Source: Palsa-1248 sp963737835
GTDB taxonomy: Bacteria > Gemmatimonadota > Gemmatimonadetes > Gemmatimonadales > Gemmatimonadaceae
Direction of reading: 5' to 3'
Assembly: GCA_963737835.1 (NCBI GenBank)
Contig: CAVTUH010000001.1
Location: 682,001-746,000 of the forward strand
Length of the DNA: 64,000 nucleotides
The position numbers and the translations under genes were made by a program. Under the pieces are notes generated by a model that was given only the letters and a program-made list of their open reading frames with translations, was not told the DNA's origin and did not search any database. Numbering within the stretch: position 1 is the first letter of the stretch; each line of letters starts with the position of its first letter. Positions 17,269-27,769 of the stretch are shown piece after piece.

Positions 17269-18348
17269 TCAACTGCCAATTGCGTCCCGCAGTCGTCGGT
17301 GTTCCTCGAGGGCGTCGATGACCCGTTCCGCCGCCCGCCCATCCCAACCCTCGGGGGCTTTGGGATGAATTCGGCGCCGGGCACTAGCCACTAGCGGCGC
17401 GAGACAAGCAGGATCCCACACCATTGTATTCGTCCCTTCGGTCACAGTGATCGGGCGCTCTGTCGTCTCGCGTACCGTAAAGCATGGCACACCGAGAACC
17501 GTCGTTTCCTCTTGAAGGCCGCCAGAGTCCGTGATTACTGCGTGTGCAGTATCTACAAGCGCCAGCATGTCCACATAGCCAAGCGGATCGATCAGCCGTC
17601 ACCCCGCGCAGCGAAACGCCGTTTGCCTTCAGCTTCTCGCGGGTCCGTGGGTGAACCGGAAACACAACGGGATGCTCCGTCGCAAGTGCCGTCAGCGCGT
17701 CCGCAACCGCGGCGAGGCGTGCGGGATCATCGACGTTGGACGGGCAATGTAGGGTTACGGCCACGGGGCGCACGTCTCCGATGCGCCAAGGGCTCATCGT
17801 CGAACGCGCACGCGGTAAGGCGTGCAGCATGCTGTCGATCATGACGTTGCCGACGAAGACGATCTCATCCTGCGGCTCGCCTTCGCCACGCAAGGCCACC
17901 TCGGCGTCCCGCGATGGTGCGAGCAAGAGCGAGCCAAGACGATCAGCGACGATGCGATTGATCTCCTCAGGCATTCGGCGGTCATCGCTGCGCAACCCCG
18001 CCTCGACGTGCGCGCTCGGCACTCCCAGCTTCGCGGCTACGAGGACCGCCGCGACGGTCGAGTTCACGTCGCCATACACGACGACCCAATCCGGCCGCTC
18101 CGACTGGATGACCGGCTCGAGTCGCTCCATCACCCGTGCCGTCTGCACCGCATGTGAATGCGAGCCGACCTCGAGGTTCATATCCGGTGGCGGCAACTTC
18201 AGGTCGCGGAACAATGCCGCCGATAGTGCGTCATCGTAGTGCTGACCCGTGTGAACTACAAGCTGCGCAAGGCCACGATCGCGCGGCCGCACGATAAACA
18301 GGCGCTAGCTTCGGCATGATTCGGCCGCGCACCGACGACATGGAGCAA
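17269..18348 (-). pseudogene. wecB: UDP-N-acetylglucosamine 2-epimerase-like (WecB family), copy 1, frameshifted
   Basis: WecB-family enzymes interconvert UDP-GlcNAc and UDP-ManNAc. The central part (18292 to about 17600) reads VVHTGQHYDDALS, VYGDVNSTVAAVLVA, HVEAGLRSDD, MPEEINRIVADRL, VGNVMIDS and VFPVHPRTREKL. The C-terminal part (AVITDSGGLQEETTVLGVPC, RETTERP) is in another frame, rejoined by one base near 17597. The N-terminus (HVVGARPN, PKLAPVYRA) is split over two more frames near 18290-18320. The likely start is TTG at 18348. It is the last gene of the long minus-strand run. Confidence 0.75.
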
Positions 18349-18396
18349 CCGAAGGGTCGTTCGCCTGCGGCGCCTTCACGGCGGGCGTCATCAGAG

Positions 18397-19459
18397 CTAG
18401 CTACGCAGCGCCTCGACGATGCGCATGGACGCCTTCCCGTCCCACCCGTCAGGACGGGTTGATGATGGCCGCCGCTTTGCCTCGTCGACAGCTGCGCCAA
18501 GAGGCTGTGGATCGAAGACGAGTCGATTCGACCCGCACGCAATCGTCTCCGGCCACTCAGTCGTATCTCTCAATGTCACGCACGGGACTCCGAGAGCGGC
18601 GCTCTCGACCTGGAGGCCGCCGGAGTCGGTGATGAGCACACCTGCCGCGTCCACCAAGTCCAACATCTCCAGATATCCGACCGGCGCAGTGCGGTGATAC
18701 CGTCTATGTTCAGCCCCGCTTGGGAGATTCGAGCCTGCGTGCGCGGATGAACGGGAAAGACGACCTGGCGACTGCGTGCGATATCTCGAAGCGCCGCAAC
18801 GATGCGATGCGAGCCGCTCTGGGATCATCGACGTTGCTCGGTCGGTGCAGGGTGACAATCGCGGCATCATTCGCCGGCGCGGAGCAACGCCGTCGAAATC
18901 CAGTCGATCGCGCCCGATCGACTGCATACAATAGCGTATCCACCATGACATTGCCAACGAACACGATCTCGTCGTCGGGCTCTCCCTCGGCACGTAGCGT
19001 CGCCTCGGCCGTGCGTGATGGTGCCAGACAGCAGCTCCGCCAGCCGGTCGACGACAACGCGATTCACTTCTTCCGGCATGGTCCAATCGTGGCTCCGAAC
19101 GCCTGCCTCGACGTGCGCGACCCGCTGGCCGATCTTCACGGCCACGAGCGCTGCGGCAGCTGTCGAGTTGACATCGCCGTACACCACGATCCAGTCGGCT
19201 CGATGCGACAGCAGGCACCGGCTCGATGCGCTCCATGATACGCGCCGTCTGCGTCGCGTGCGTCCCCGAACCAACCTCTAGGTTCACGTCCGGCGGCCGG
19301 ACTCCCAGAGTCACGGAAGAACACGTCCGACATCGCGTCATCATAGTGCTGACCAGTATGCACGATGACTTGCTCAAGTCCCGCCGCATCGATCGCGCGG
19401 TAGACAGGCGCCAATTTCGGGAAGTTCGGTCGTGCGCCAACAACGTGTAGAATCTTCAC
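18397..19459 (-). pseudogene. wecB: UDP-N-acetylglucosamine 2-epimerase-like (WecB family), copy 2, frameshifted
   Basis: A second WecB paralogue lies just upstream of the first, with a 48-nt gap. It starts with GTG at 19459, whose GTGA overlaps the preceding transferase stop, and opens KILHVVGARPNFPKLAPV and HTGQHYDDAMSD. At least four frame changes follow: RPPDVNLEVGSGTHATQTAR, then WIVVYGDVNSTAAAALVA with HVEAGVRSHDW, then VGNVMVDTLLYAVDRARS with LHRPSNVDD, and finally GVLITDSGGLQVESAALGVP. The indel density is the highest in the window. All conserved blocks are present and in order, so gene content is complete even if the frame is not. Confidence 0.72.
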
Positions 19460-20802
19460 ACGAAACCAGCAGCCCCTACGCGTTCCGTTGATCCAGCTAG
19501 ATCGCTCGGCATGGCATCTACAGCGAAGCTCGTCTGTGCGACCTCCGCTCGAACGGGTGCCGGACCTCCGCAAATGTCCGGCCAGCGCTCAGCCAGCACT
19601 TGCGCAAACGCCTGGCAGTTCGGCTCGCGCTGGTAGTCACGGACATAGGCCGCGAACGCTCGTGCACCCGCCGAGCGCGCCCCGGAGGGATCATCCCGCC
19701 AACGCCGAATCGCGGCGACAATCCGCTCGGCGGCGGCACCGTCAGCCGGGTCAATCACCACTCCACCGTCAGCCGCGCGGATCGCATCCGCCGACTCGCA
19801 CGCTGCGGGCCCTACGAACAGCGCGGGACGAGCCGCCGCCATGATACCGTAGAGCTTTCCCGGAACGGCAATGCCCACAAAAGCGGGCAGGAGCGTGATG
19901 AGATGGACGTCGCCGGCAGCTAATGCGTCCGCCACGCGCTCGCGAGGGACGTATGGATAGTAGGCAAAGTTTCGAATCTCATGTGATCGGACGAACGCTT
20001 CGATCTCGGCGCGACGAGGGCCGCCCCCGATGAATACAAAATATATGCTCGGATCGTCCGTGAGCTTCTCGATCGCACGGAGCACAGCATCGAAGTCGTG
20101 CACGATCCCGGCATTGCCCGAGTACATCACGACGCATTGATTCGAAACACCCCAATACGCTCGCAGCGCCTTCGCGCCGGCTGATCGCTCGCAACCGACC
20201 GAAACCAGACCGGGCGCCGCACCCCACACCGGCACCGTACAAACCCGCTCCGGCGCGACACCCTTCGCCAGAATGCGCCTTTGCATGTAAGGTCCAAGGT
20301 CGATCACGAAATCTGCTGCGCGATACCCGCGATCGTTGAGCCAGGTCAACACGCGTCCAGAGAAACCATCGGGACGCAGCATGCCGGCAGCGAGCTCCGC
20401 GTCCGGATGAAGATCCATCGACCAGATCGCGTACCGGGCGCCGCGTAACCGGCGACCGATCCAGCCCGCAACGGAGAGCAGGGGCGGAGTAGTCAGAAAC
20501 ACCGTTCCGTCCGCCGGCTCGACGCACACGAACCAGATCACCTGCAAATAGAACACTGCGTAGTCGATGACGCGGCCAAGTCGTGACCGTCGACCAAACC
20601 CAGGACTCGGCAATCGGCGGACCGGACCCCGTTGCGGAGCTCGTGCCGCGGCGCCTCAACCTGCCCGCCGACGTAATGGCCCTGCGCTGTCAGGACTTCG
20701 ACATTGATACCGTGCCGTCGCTAAGTGCTCGGCGAGATCGGTGAGGTGCTGTCCCGTCGAAGCGACATCAGGCGCGTAGTGGAGATTAACGAACCGCAGC
20801 AC
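19456..20802 (-). pseudogene. GT4-family glycosyltransferase (WbuB-like), frameshifted near the N-terminus
   Basis: Residues from about 20613 to the stop read cleanly as a GT4/GT-B transferase: RRLRGARYAIWSMDLHPDAE, VVMYSGNAGIVHDFDAVLRA, FVFIGGGPRR, YPYVPRERVADALAAGDV, PGKLYGIMAAARPALFVG. The N-terminus (RFVNLHYAPDVASTGQHL) and a middle segment (VEVLTAQGHYVGGQVEAP) lie in two other frames, rejoined by small indels near 20720 and 20605. The start is probably GTG at 20802, overlapping the epimerase stop by 17 nt. WbuB-like enzymes typically transfer L-FucNAc or related amino sugars, which fits the fnl genes in this locus. Confidence 0.75.
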
Positions 20803-21811
20803 GGCCGGGCGCACGCGAGAGCGCTGGCGCGCCGCGACTTCGCGAGGCGAGTTGCTCCGCAATCCATTCGTATGTGCGGCGCAAGCCCTCTTCCAAGGAA
20901 ATCTGCGGCTCCCATCCCAATACTGCTCGAAGCCGCGTGTTGTCGCTCGTTCGCCCTTTCACGCCGAGCGCACCCGGCACGTGCCGGCGTCGGATCCGCT
21001 TGCCGGCAATGCTAGCGACAACGTCGACCAAGCCGTTGATCGAGATCAGACGCTCCTGTCCAAGATTGAGAGGCTCGCGGTGCTCCGAGCGCATCAGGCG
21101 CCGCACGCCTTCCACAGCGTCGTCGACGTAACAATAGGATCGCGTCTGCGTGCCGTCACCCCATACCTCGATCTCGCCGCCGTCAGCAGCCAGCGCGACC
21201 TTGCGGCAGATGGCTGCCGGCGATTTCTCACGGCCTCCGTCGTATGTCCCGAGCGGCCCGAAGATATTATGGAAGCGAACAACACGAGTCTCGAGACCGA
21301 TAGTCCTCGAAGTAGTGCCGGCACTGCCGCTCACTGAACAGCTTCTCCCAGCCATAGCCATCCTCCGGGTCCGCGGGATAGGCGTCTTCCTCTCGCAGCG
21401 GCGTGACATCCGACACCTGCTGACGGTACAGCGGGTACACGCACGCGGACGACGTGTAGAGATACCGCGCCACGCCTGCCTGGCGTGAGCCTTCGAGCAT
21501 GTGCGTGTTGATCAGCACGTTGTCGTGCATGATCACGGCCTTGTTGTTCTCGATGTAGCCGATGCCGCCCATGTTGGCGGCCAGGTTGTAGACTTCGGCC
21601 CCTTTCGCACCACGAAGGGCGCGCTCGCATTGCTCCCAGCGCCGCAAATCGAGCAGATCGAATTCATCGGCCGCCGTCGCGCCGAACTCGGGGTACTTGA
21701 GATCGACGCCACGCACCCAGTAGCCGTCGCTTTGAGCGCCGCCACGAGGTGGTGGCCAATGAATCCGCCGGCCCCCGCCACTATCACTCGTGGCGTCCGT
21801 GAATTCGGCAT
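20786..21811 (-). pseudogene. GDP-mannose 3,5-epimerase-like NAD-dependent epimerase, frameshifted
   Basis: The SDR N-terminus VIVAGAGGFIGHHLVAAL is followed, after one frame change near 21735, by GVDLKYPEFG, NLAANMGGIGYIE, TSSACVYP and YGWEKLFSE (catalytic YxxxK). A second change near 21300 leads to ETRVVRFHNIFGPLGTYDGG, EVWGDGTQTRSYCYVDDAVE and HVPGALGVKGRTSDNTRL. These blocks match plant-type GDP-mannose 3,5-epimerase, which makes GDP-L-galactose. A different NDP-sugar is possible in bacteria. The start ATG at 21811 shares one base with the upstream stop. Confidence 0.75.
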
Positions 21812-22932
21812 CAATATTCCCGCTGGATGGTGGATAAGTTGGATTGGACGGGTCGAGTCGCTTTCGCCGTCGCGTCCCCCAAGACCGCTTGGAGCCGCGT
21901 TCTGAACCTGTCGAACGTATACCCGGCCTGGAAACGACGGCGTCCAGCCTCCCCCATCTGACGCGCGAGATTCGAATTCGCTAACACCGACGCGAGGGCG
22001 CGGGCCACCGAGACGGTGTCACCCGGATCGACGAGCACCCCCGTTTTCCCGTCGATGATGATCTCCGCTGCGGCCCCTCCCCGACAGCCGAGGCATGGCA
22101 GCCCCGCACGCATCGCCTCGAGGTACACCAGGCCGAATCCCTCCCCAGTACTCGGGAGGACGAACGACCTCGCCCGGCTGAGAATTGCTGCTCGTGTGGC
22201 ATTGGAGACAAACCCGGTGAACAGTACCGCGTCACGGAGGCCCAGCGCGTCACTCTTCGCTCTTAGGCGCTCCACGTCGTCGCCTCTTCCTACAATCACC
22301 AGTTGCGCCTCAGGCACCGCCTGGGTCACCGACGGCCACGCCTCGAGCAGGAGATCGTGTCCCTTGTAGCGTTCGCTCGCCCTCATACGGCCAACTATGA
22401 CCGCCGATGCGGCGCGCAGCTGCCCGATGAGGGCTTGGTCAACGATACCGTCCGTCCCGGTTTCACTCTGCGGCAACAACCCAAGTTCGCACGTGGAGAT
22501 TGGACCGACGGTGGGATGTGCAGAACGTGTCCGCGCCGCCGTGTGCTCGGAGATGGCCAGTCGCAGCGCGGCATCCTGCAAAGCTCGTCGCCGCCCGGGC
22601 TTCATCGAGGCATCCCACGCCTCAATGCCGCACAATATGACGCCGAATGGGCGGCGCCAGGGTGATGGAATCCACGCCTCCGCACGGGCCAGACCAAGAT
22701 GGCCAAACAGCACCCAATCAGCGCTCGATTGCGCCCAGGCGAGGCTGGCGACAAATCGCGCCTGTTCGCGGCATCCGACCCGGTCGAAGGACCTGGGCGC
22801 AAGCTTGACGACCGGGGGTGCCGACTCGAGAATCTCGGCCATGGCGCGCACGAGCAAACGGGCGACGTGCGCGACACCATCGCCGTCCGATTCGGTGTCG
22901 ATGACCGCCAGTAGCGGCCGCGCCCCGATCAC
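21811..22932 (-). CDS. GT4-family glycosyltransferase
   Basis: This intact 373-residue GT-B transferase starts with GTG, 10 nt after the carbamoyltransferase stop. The N-terminal half is divergent. The C-terminal half carries the GT4 signature: VGRMRASERYKGHDLLLEAW, AQLVIVGRGDDVERLR, VLFTGFVSN, then FVLPSTGEGFGLVYLEAMRA with the E-x7-E pair, and a NGKTGVLVDPGD-like segment. Donor and acceptor are unknown. It is coupled to the epimerase-like gene downstream. Confidence 0.85.
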   Translation of the reverse strand: MIGARPLLAVIDTESDGDGVAHVARLLVRAMAEILESAPPVVKLAPRSFDRVGCREQARFVASLAWAQSSADWVLFGHLGLARAEAWIPSPWRRPFGVILCGIEAWDASMKPGRRRALQDAALRLAISEHTAARTRSAHPTVGPISTCELGLLPQSETGTDGIVDQALIGQLRAASAVIVGRMRASERYKGHDLLLEAWPSVTQAVPEAQLVIVGRGDDVERLRAKSDALGLRDAVLFTGFVSNATRAAILSRARSFVLPSTGEGFGLVYLEAMRAGLPCLGCRGGAAAEIIIDGKTGVLVDPGDTVSVARALASVLANSNLARQMGEAGRRRFQAGYTFDRFRTRLQAVLGDATAKATRPVQSNLSTIQREY

Positions 22933-22942
22933 GAGAGGAGAT

Positions 22943-24712
22943 TCACGCAGCGCCGTTGGTGACCCGGCGCACCAGTACGTTGTTGAGCACGATCGCGTCC
23001 ATTCGCGTGCGCAGAAAACAATTTAGGGCTTGGCTGGGCGTCTCCACGATCGGCTCATTCTCGTTGAAGCTCGTGTTGAGCACTACCGGGACGCCGGTGA
23101 GGGCTTCGAATTCCTTGATCAGATGGTAATAGGGCGGGTTGCTGATCGGATCGACAGTCTGGAGTCGTCCGGTGCCATCTACGTGCGTTACAGCCGGTAT
23201 CTCGGTTCGGCGCTCGAGTCGCACCGGGTACACTTGAATCATGAACGGGTCAGGGACGGCGCCTTCGAAGTACTGTTCAAGCGCCTCGATGGTAATCGAT
23301 GGAGCAAAGGGGCGAAACCGCTCGCGAAACTTGATTTTCGTGTTGATGATGTCGCGGATGTCGGCGCGCCGAGGGTCGGCCACGATGCTCCGGTTTCCGA
23401 GCGCCCGGGCTCCCCACTCCATGCGTCCCTGATACCAACCGACGACCATTCCGTTGGCAACCAAACGGGCGGTCGCGCGGGCCAAGCTCGCAGGCGCCTC
23501 GAAGCGTTGGACGACGAGTTGGCGGCCATCGGCGTCCACAAGCGGCAGAGTGGCGAGCGCGCTCTCTTCATCGTGGGCGGGGCCCCAATAGGCGTGGCGC
23601 ATCACGAACCCGCGCTCACCGCCGAGGACCCGATGCCACAGGTGATAAGCGGCGCCGAGTGCAGTGCCATTGTCACCTGATGCGGGCTGGATATACACAT
23701 CGCGAAAGGGCGTACGGGCTCGGATCTTCCCATTGGCAACGCTGTTCATCGCGCACCCACCAGCGAGACAGAGACGCGGGTTGCGCGTCCGCTCCCACAG
23801 CGCGTTGAGAACATGCATCGCGCAATCCTCGAACACGATCTGCAAGGAATGCGCGATGTCCTCTTCCCGACTGGTGATTGGCTGTGCCGGATCACGCGCG
23901 GGTCCGAGTAGCTCCTCGAGCGCCGGCGTGTAGAGGCGGCCCATGGTGGGGTAGCCGCCATCCCATAGCATGGTGACGCCATCGGACCAGTGTCGAAAGT
24001 ATTGGAGATCGAGCTCAAAGTGACCGCGATTCTTCAGGCTCACCAGCTGACGGAGGCTACCGACGTGCCGCGGTTGGCCGTACGGAGCCAGCCCCATCAC
24101 TTTGAATTCGTCACCGTATCCATGGAAACCCAGATACTGAGTGACCGCCGTATACAGCACGCCAAGAGAATGTGGGAAATACTCTCGTTGAATGATGCCG
24201 AGCTCGCGCCCTTCACCAACGGCCATCGACGTGCTGACGAAATCGCCGAATCCATCGATTGCGCAGCAGGCCGCATCAGCAAAGGGCGATACGAAGAAAC
24301 TGCTTGCGAGATGCGCCGCGTGATGCTCGACGTAGTGAACGGAGGGACACTCACTCGGGTCGACCCCGAGTGCGTTCGCTAACGGCTGCGCGACAGACCG
24401 GACGGTGCGCGCATTCTGCAGGCGATCTCGCACCAGATCCGCGTCGGGTCGGCGGCGTATCATATACCACGCTTTCCGCAGCGCGTTCGCGCGGGGGCTG
24501 CGGCTGATCGCCACGTGTCGGACGCTGTCTCCCCGAACCCCGGCCAGCGCCAACACCCGCTGGACCGACTCACTCGGGAATCCCGCCCAGTGCTTGACGC
24601 GGCGAAAGCGCTCTTCCTCCACCGCCGCCACGAGCTCGCCATCGCGAACGAGTACGGCAGAAGCATCGCCGTGGTAGGCATTGATTCCGAGTATGAATGT
24701 CGGTCCCTTCAT
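22943..24712 (-). CDS. NodU/CmcH-type carbamoyltransferase
   Basis: This family transfers the carbamoyl group of carbamoyl phosphate to a hydroxyl, as in Nod factors, antibiotics and some surface glycans. I start it at the ATG at 24712 (ATGA overlap with the upstream transferase), which gives 589 residues. A longer in-frame reading has an unrelated arginine-rich tail. Visible blocks are ILGINAYHGDASAVLV, the HHAAHLASSFF metal/adenylate motif, AIDGFGDFVS, GFHGYGDEFKVMGLAPYG, LCLAGGCAMNSVANG, GWYQGRMEWGARALGNRSI and VVLNTSFNENEPIVETP. Both YrdC-like and C-terminal halves look complete. It probably decorates the polysaccharide of this locus. Confidence 0.92.
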   Translation of the reverse strand: MKGPTFILGINAYHGDASAVLVRDGELVAAVEEERFRRVKHWAGFPSESVQRVLALAGVRGDSVRHVAISRSPRANALRKAWYMIRRRPDADLVRDRLQNARTVRSVAQPLANALGVDPSECPSVHYVEHHAAHLASSFFVSPFADAACCAIDGFGDFVSTSMAVGEGRELGIIQREYFPHSLGVLYTAVTQYLGFHGYGDEFKVMGLAPYGQPRHVGSLRQLVSLKNRGHFELDLQYFRHWSDGVTMLWDGGYPTMGRLYTPALEELLGPARDPAQPITSREEDIAHSLQIVFEDCAMHVLNALWERTRNPRLCLAGGCAMNSVANGKIRARTPFRDVYIQPASGDNGTALGAAYHLWHRVLGGERGFVMRHAYWGPAHDEESALATLPLVDADGRQLVVQRFEAPASLARATARLVANGMVVGWYQGRMEWGARALGNRSIVADPRRADIRDIINTKIKFRERFRPFAPSITIEALEQYFEGAVPDPFMIQVYPVRLERRTEIPAVTHVDGTGRLQTVDPISNPPYYHLIKEFEALTGVPVVLNTSFNENEPIVETPSQALNCFLRTRMDAIVLNNVLVRRVTNGAA

Positions 24713-25838
24713 CTCGAGTCGCTGGCCGCCACGGCCGCTCCGTACATGCGATCCAGTTGCTGTGCTATGACGGCGGGAGCAAACGTGGCTCGAATCACAT
24801 GCGGGCCGGCCTCGCGACACCGTTCCCGCAAGTCGGCGTCAGCAAGCGCTCTTGATAGCGCAGTCGCAATGCCGTCGGCCGTCAGCGGTGCTAGGATGCC
24901 CAGTCCGTTTTGCTGGATGAGCCCTGCGAGCGCAACCTCTGGCCCGACCACCACAGGGATCCCCGCGAAGAGTGCTTCGACGATTGCGACACCGAAGTTT
25001 TCGTGTCGCGAAGGTAGGACGAACACGTCTGCGTTTGCCAAGTGTTGCGCCTTCGCTTTTCCAGTCACGAATCCCACAAAGTCGATCGAGTCCGCGACGC
25101 CAAGCGCAGCGGCGTGCGATTGAAGGCCAGCGCCGAACGACCCATCCGCGTCCCCCGCGATCACGAGACGGGCAGCGGGAAACTGCCGGCGTATTGCAGG
25201 CCAAGCATCAATGAGAATCCGCACGCCCTTGCCAGGGTGTATGCGGGACAGGAACAAGACGTTCGGGCTCCGACCGGGTCTTGGCAGCGAGGCTGGGGCC
25301 CCGGCGGAATCGCAGGCAACCCAGGGGGGGGCACGACGTGGCTTCGACTGAGGTTGACCGCGGCGAGCCGAGAGGCTTCCGAGCGTTCGGCATCCGTCGT
25401 GAAGTGGAGCGCGGCCGCTCTCCGGAGCGCCGGCGCGTCGACGGCAGAATGGTAGACCGCCTTGAGCGCCGGGCGACGGCTGAAAGTATACCGCGAAAGG
25501 GTTCCGAACGGCCTCACGACCACCGGACGATCGGCCAGAATTGCTCGCCACATCCCCGCCGAACTCATGGGATTAAACGTCCCGTGAACATGCACGAGGT
25601 CGGCGCGTCGCACGGCCTGGCGCAGACCGGCCCACAAGGACGCGGCGTTCGGTGACAGATCAATGTGAATTCCCGCGAGCTCGCGCTCGATCCATTGTCG
25701 CCCCGAGGGCCCGGGATCGACTGACGCGACCGCCGAAGTCCACCCGGCGAGTTTGGCGGCACGGACGAAGCCGACAAGGGCGACCGGGGGCCCACCGAAC
25801 TCCGGGGCCAGGCTCGGCATCACATGCAGAACGTTCAC
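24709..25838 (-). pseudogene. GT4-family glycosyltransferase interrupted at a C8 tract
   Basis: The first 215 residues (VLHVMPSLAPEFGGPPVAL, LVHVHGTFNPMSSAGMW, DRPVVVRPFGTLSRY) and the last 200 (VLFLSRIHPGKGVRILIDAW, LVIAGDADGSF, FVLPSRHENFGVAIVEALFA) are both good GT4 sequence but in different frames. The change falls at or just after a run of eight C on the coding strand (25324-25331). One extra C restores VVPPP leading into the second half. The start ATG at 25838 overlaps the asnB stop, and the stop overlaps the carbamoyltransferase start. It is either a read error in the homopolymer or a phase-off state. Confidence 0.8.
25324..25331. repeat. G8/C8 homopolymer inside a glycosyltransferase gene
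   Basis: Eight consecutive G on the plus strand (C on the coding strand) sit exactly where the two halves of the glycosyltransferase fall out of frame. A nine-base tract would restore the full reading frame. Tracts of this kind in surface-glycan transferases are classic slippage sites for phase variation. They are also classic sequencing-error sites. Confidence 0.9.
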
Positions 25839-27717
25839 TCAAGTCCGGCCGACTCAGAGCGTTCGGCGCCTCGCTCGCGCGCCCATCGGAAGAGAGTGTA
25901 GAGCGCCCAAGGGCGGCTCCAGGACTCGGCGCCGCGCAGAAAGCCTTCCCACACCCGCCACGCCGCGCGCGGGTCAATCCCGCACCGCTCGGCCCCGCTG
26001 CCGTGCAACTCGTCCTCGACACGTCGTCGCAGAACGCCCTTGAGCCAGGCGGGGAACGGCAGGCTGAATCCACGCTTTGGTCTTCGCCACAGCTCCTCAG
26101 GCAACGCGCCGTTGAGCGCCAAGCGAAGCAGCGGCTTGGGATCAGGCCCGCCCCACGCCAACCGGTCGTCGACCTGAGACGCTGCGTCGGCGAGGCGCGA
26201 ATCGACGAAAGGCACCCGCAACTCGAGCGCGTGCGCCATGCTGAACACATCCGCGTCCCGCAAGAGGGTATTCCGCATGTACCCGGTGAGCTCGTACCAC
26301 GACACTTCCCCGCGGGGTGAAAGGCCGTCCGGCGCCAGGGCCGGGTCGACGAGGTGAAACCCACCAAGCTCGGACAGAGCTCGTGGTCCGAAGAGCGTTC
26401 GAGAGGCCATGTATGCGCCACGACCGGGCGTCGCGCTGCCAAGCCAGAGCGCAGCCTTTTCGGCCCGGCTGCGCGAACCGCTCCGGGCGACCGCCCCGAC
26501 CAGTTTGCGCGCGGATGCAGCGGTGCGGCCTCGCCACAAGGGTGCGGAGATTCGAGCACGTCGAAAGGAGGGATATCCGCAGAACAATTCGTCTCCGCCG
26601 AGGCCAGAAAGTGCCACTGTGATGCCTTGGCGCCTGATCGCCTGGCTGATGTAATGGATGTTGTGGCCGTCAATCGAGGGAAGGTCCATCGCCTGGAACC
26701 CAGCGTCCAAGCTTTCCAGCGTGTCCGCGTCCGACAGACAGATCGACTCATGAACTGCCCCGAGCCGTTCGGCAATCGCTCTCGCTTCGTTCGCCTCGCT
26801 GAAGGCCGCCCTGTCGAACCCGATCGTGAACGTGCGGGGCGGGCGGCCCGCGACCTCCGCGGCCAGGGTGAGCACGGCTGCGGAGTCGATCCCCGCAGAC
26901 AAGAGCACGCCAACTTCCAGGTCGCTCACCAGATGGGCGGCGACAGCATCTCGAAGGGCATCACGAACAGCCGTGCCGCACCTGCAGGCGACGATTCGCT
27001 TCTGGTGCTTTGCTCCCGCACCGGCACGGTCGCGTACTGCGTCGGCGCCTGGATCACCGGCCCCGACTGCGTCATTCGCACTCGCACCCAACAGCCAGCC
27101 GGCACGCTCCGAACGCCGTCGATGATCGTCTCAGGCTCGCCTGTCGATCCAGTCGCGAGGTATGTCGCGAGGCCGCTAGCCGTCAGCCGGTTGGGCGCGA
27201 CGCCGGACATGACCAGTGCGCGAACTTCACTGGCGACAGCGACGACTCCCGGGCGTTGCGCCACATACAGCGGTTTGATGCCGAACCGATCGCGGACCAG
27301 ATACGCCGTACTGGTGCCTCGCTCCCAAATGATGAACGCGAACATCCCGCGCAGTCGGGGGAGAAACGCCGGACCGTCGCAAGCCCATCCGGCGAGTAGG
27401 ACTTCCGTGTCGCTGTCGGTTCGAAATTCGAAACCGCGGGCGGCAAGGTCACGGCGGAGATCGCGAAAATTGTAAATCTCCCCGTTGTAGCCAATGGTGA
27501 GCCCCCTCGGCTCCCACGACATAGGCTGATGTCCGCCCGGGGACAGGTCAAGCACCGCAAGGCGTCGGTGTGCCAAGACCCCGACCGCTTCGCCGGTCGC
27601 GTCAAGCAGGTCGACCGCCCCGTCGTCGTCCGGGCCTCTGTGCTTGAGCGCAACAGACATGCAACGTGCCAACTCACGCCGGGGCGGGCTGCCGAAGACA
27701 GCAGCTACGCCACACAT
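25835..27717 (-). pseudogene. asnB: AsnB-type glutamine-dependent amidotransferase, one frameshift
   Basis: Asparagine synthetase-like enzymes use glutamine ammonia to amidate a carboxyl group through an adenylate. The N-terminal glutaminase is complete: MCGVAAVFG with nucleophile Cys2, KHRGPDDDG, GYNGEIYNFRDLR, MFAFIIWE and VRDRFGIKPLY. The synthetase half has the PPi loop SAGIDSAAVLTL, SGLGGDELFCGYPSFRR and RVPFVDSRLADAA. One indel near 26980 separates the halves, just before AVRDALRDAVAAHLVSD. Members inside polysaccharide loci are thought to amidate sugar acids instead of aspartate. The stop overlaps the next transferase start. Confidence 0.82.
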
Positions 27718-27769
27718 TGGATCACTTCAAATCGGACCGAGTCGTCTCGAGAGCCGGGCGCCAGTTCCA

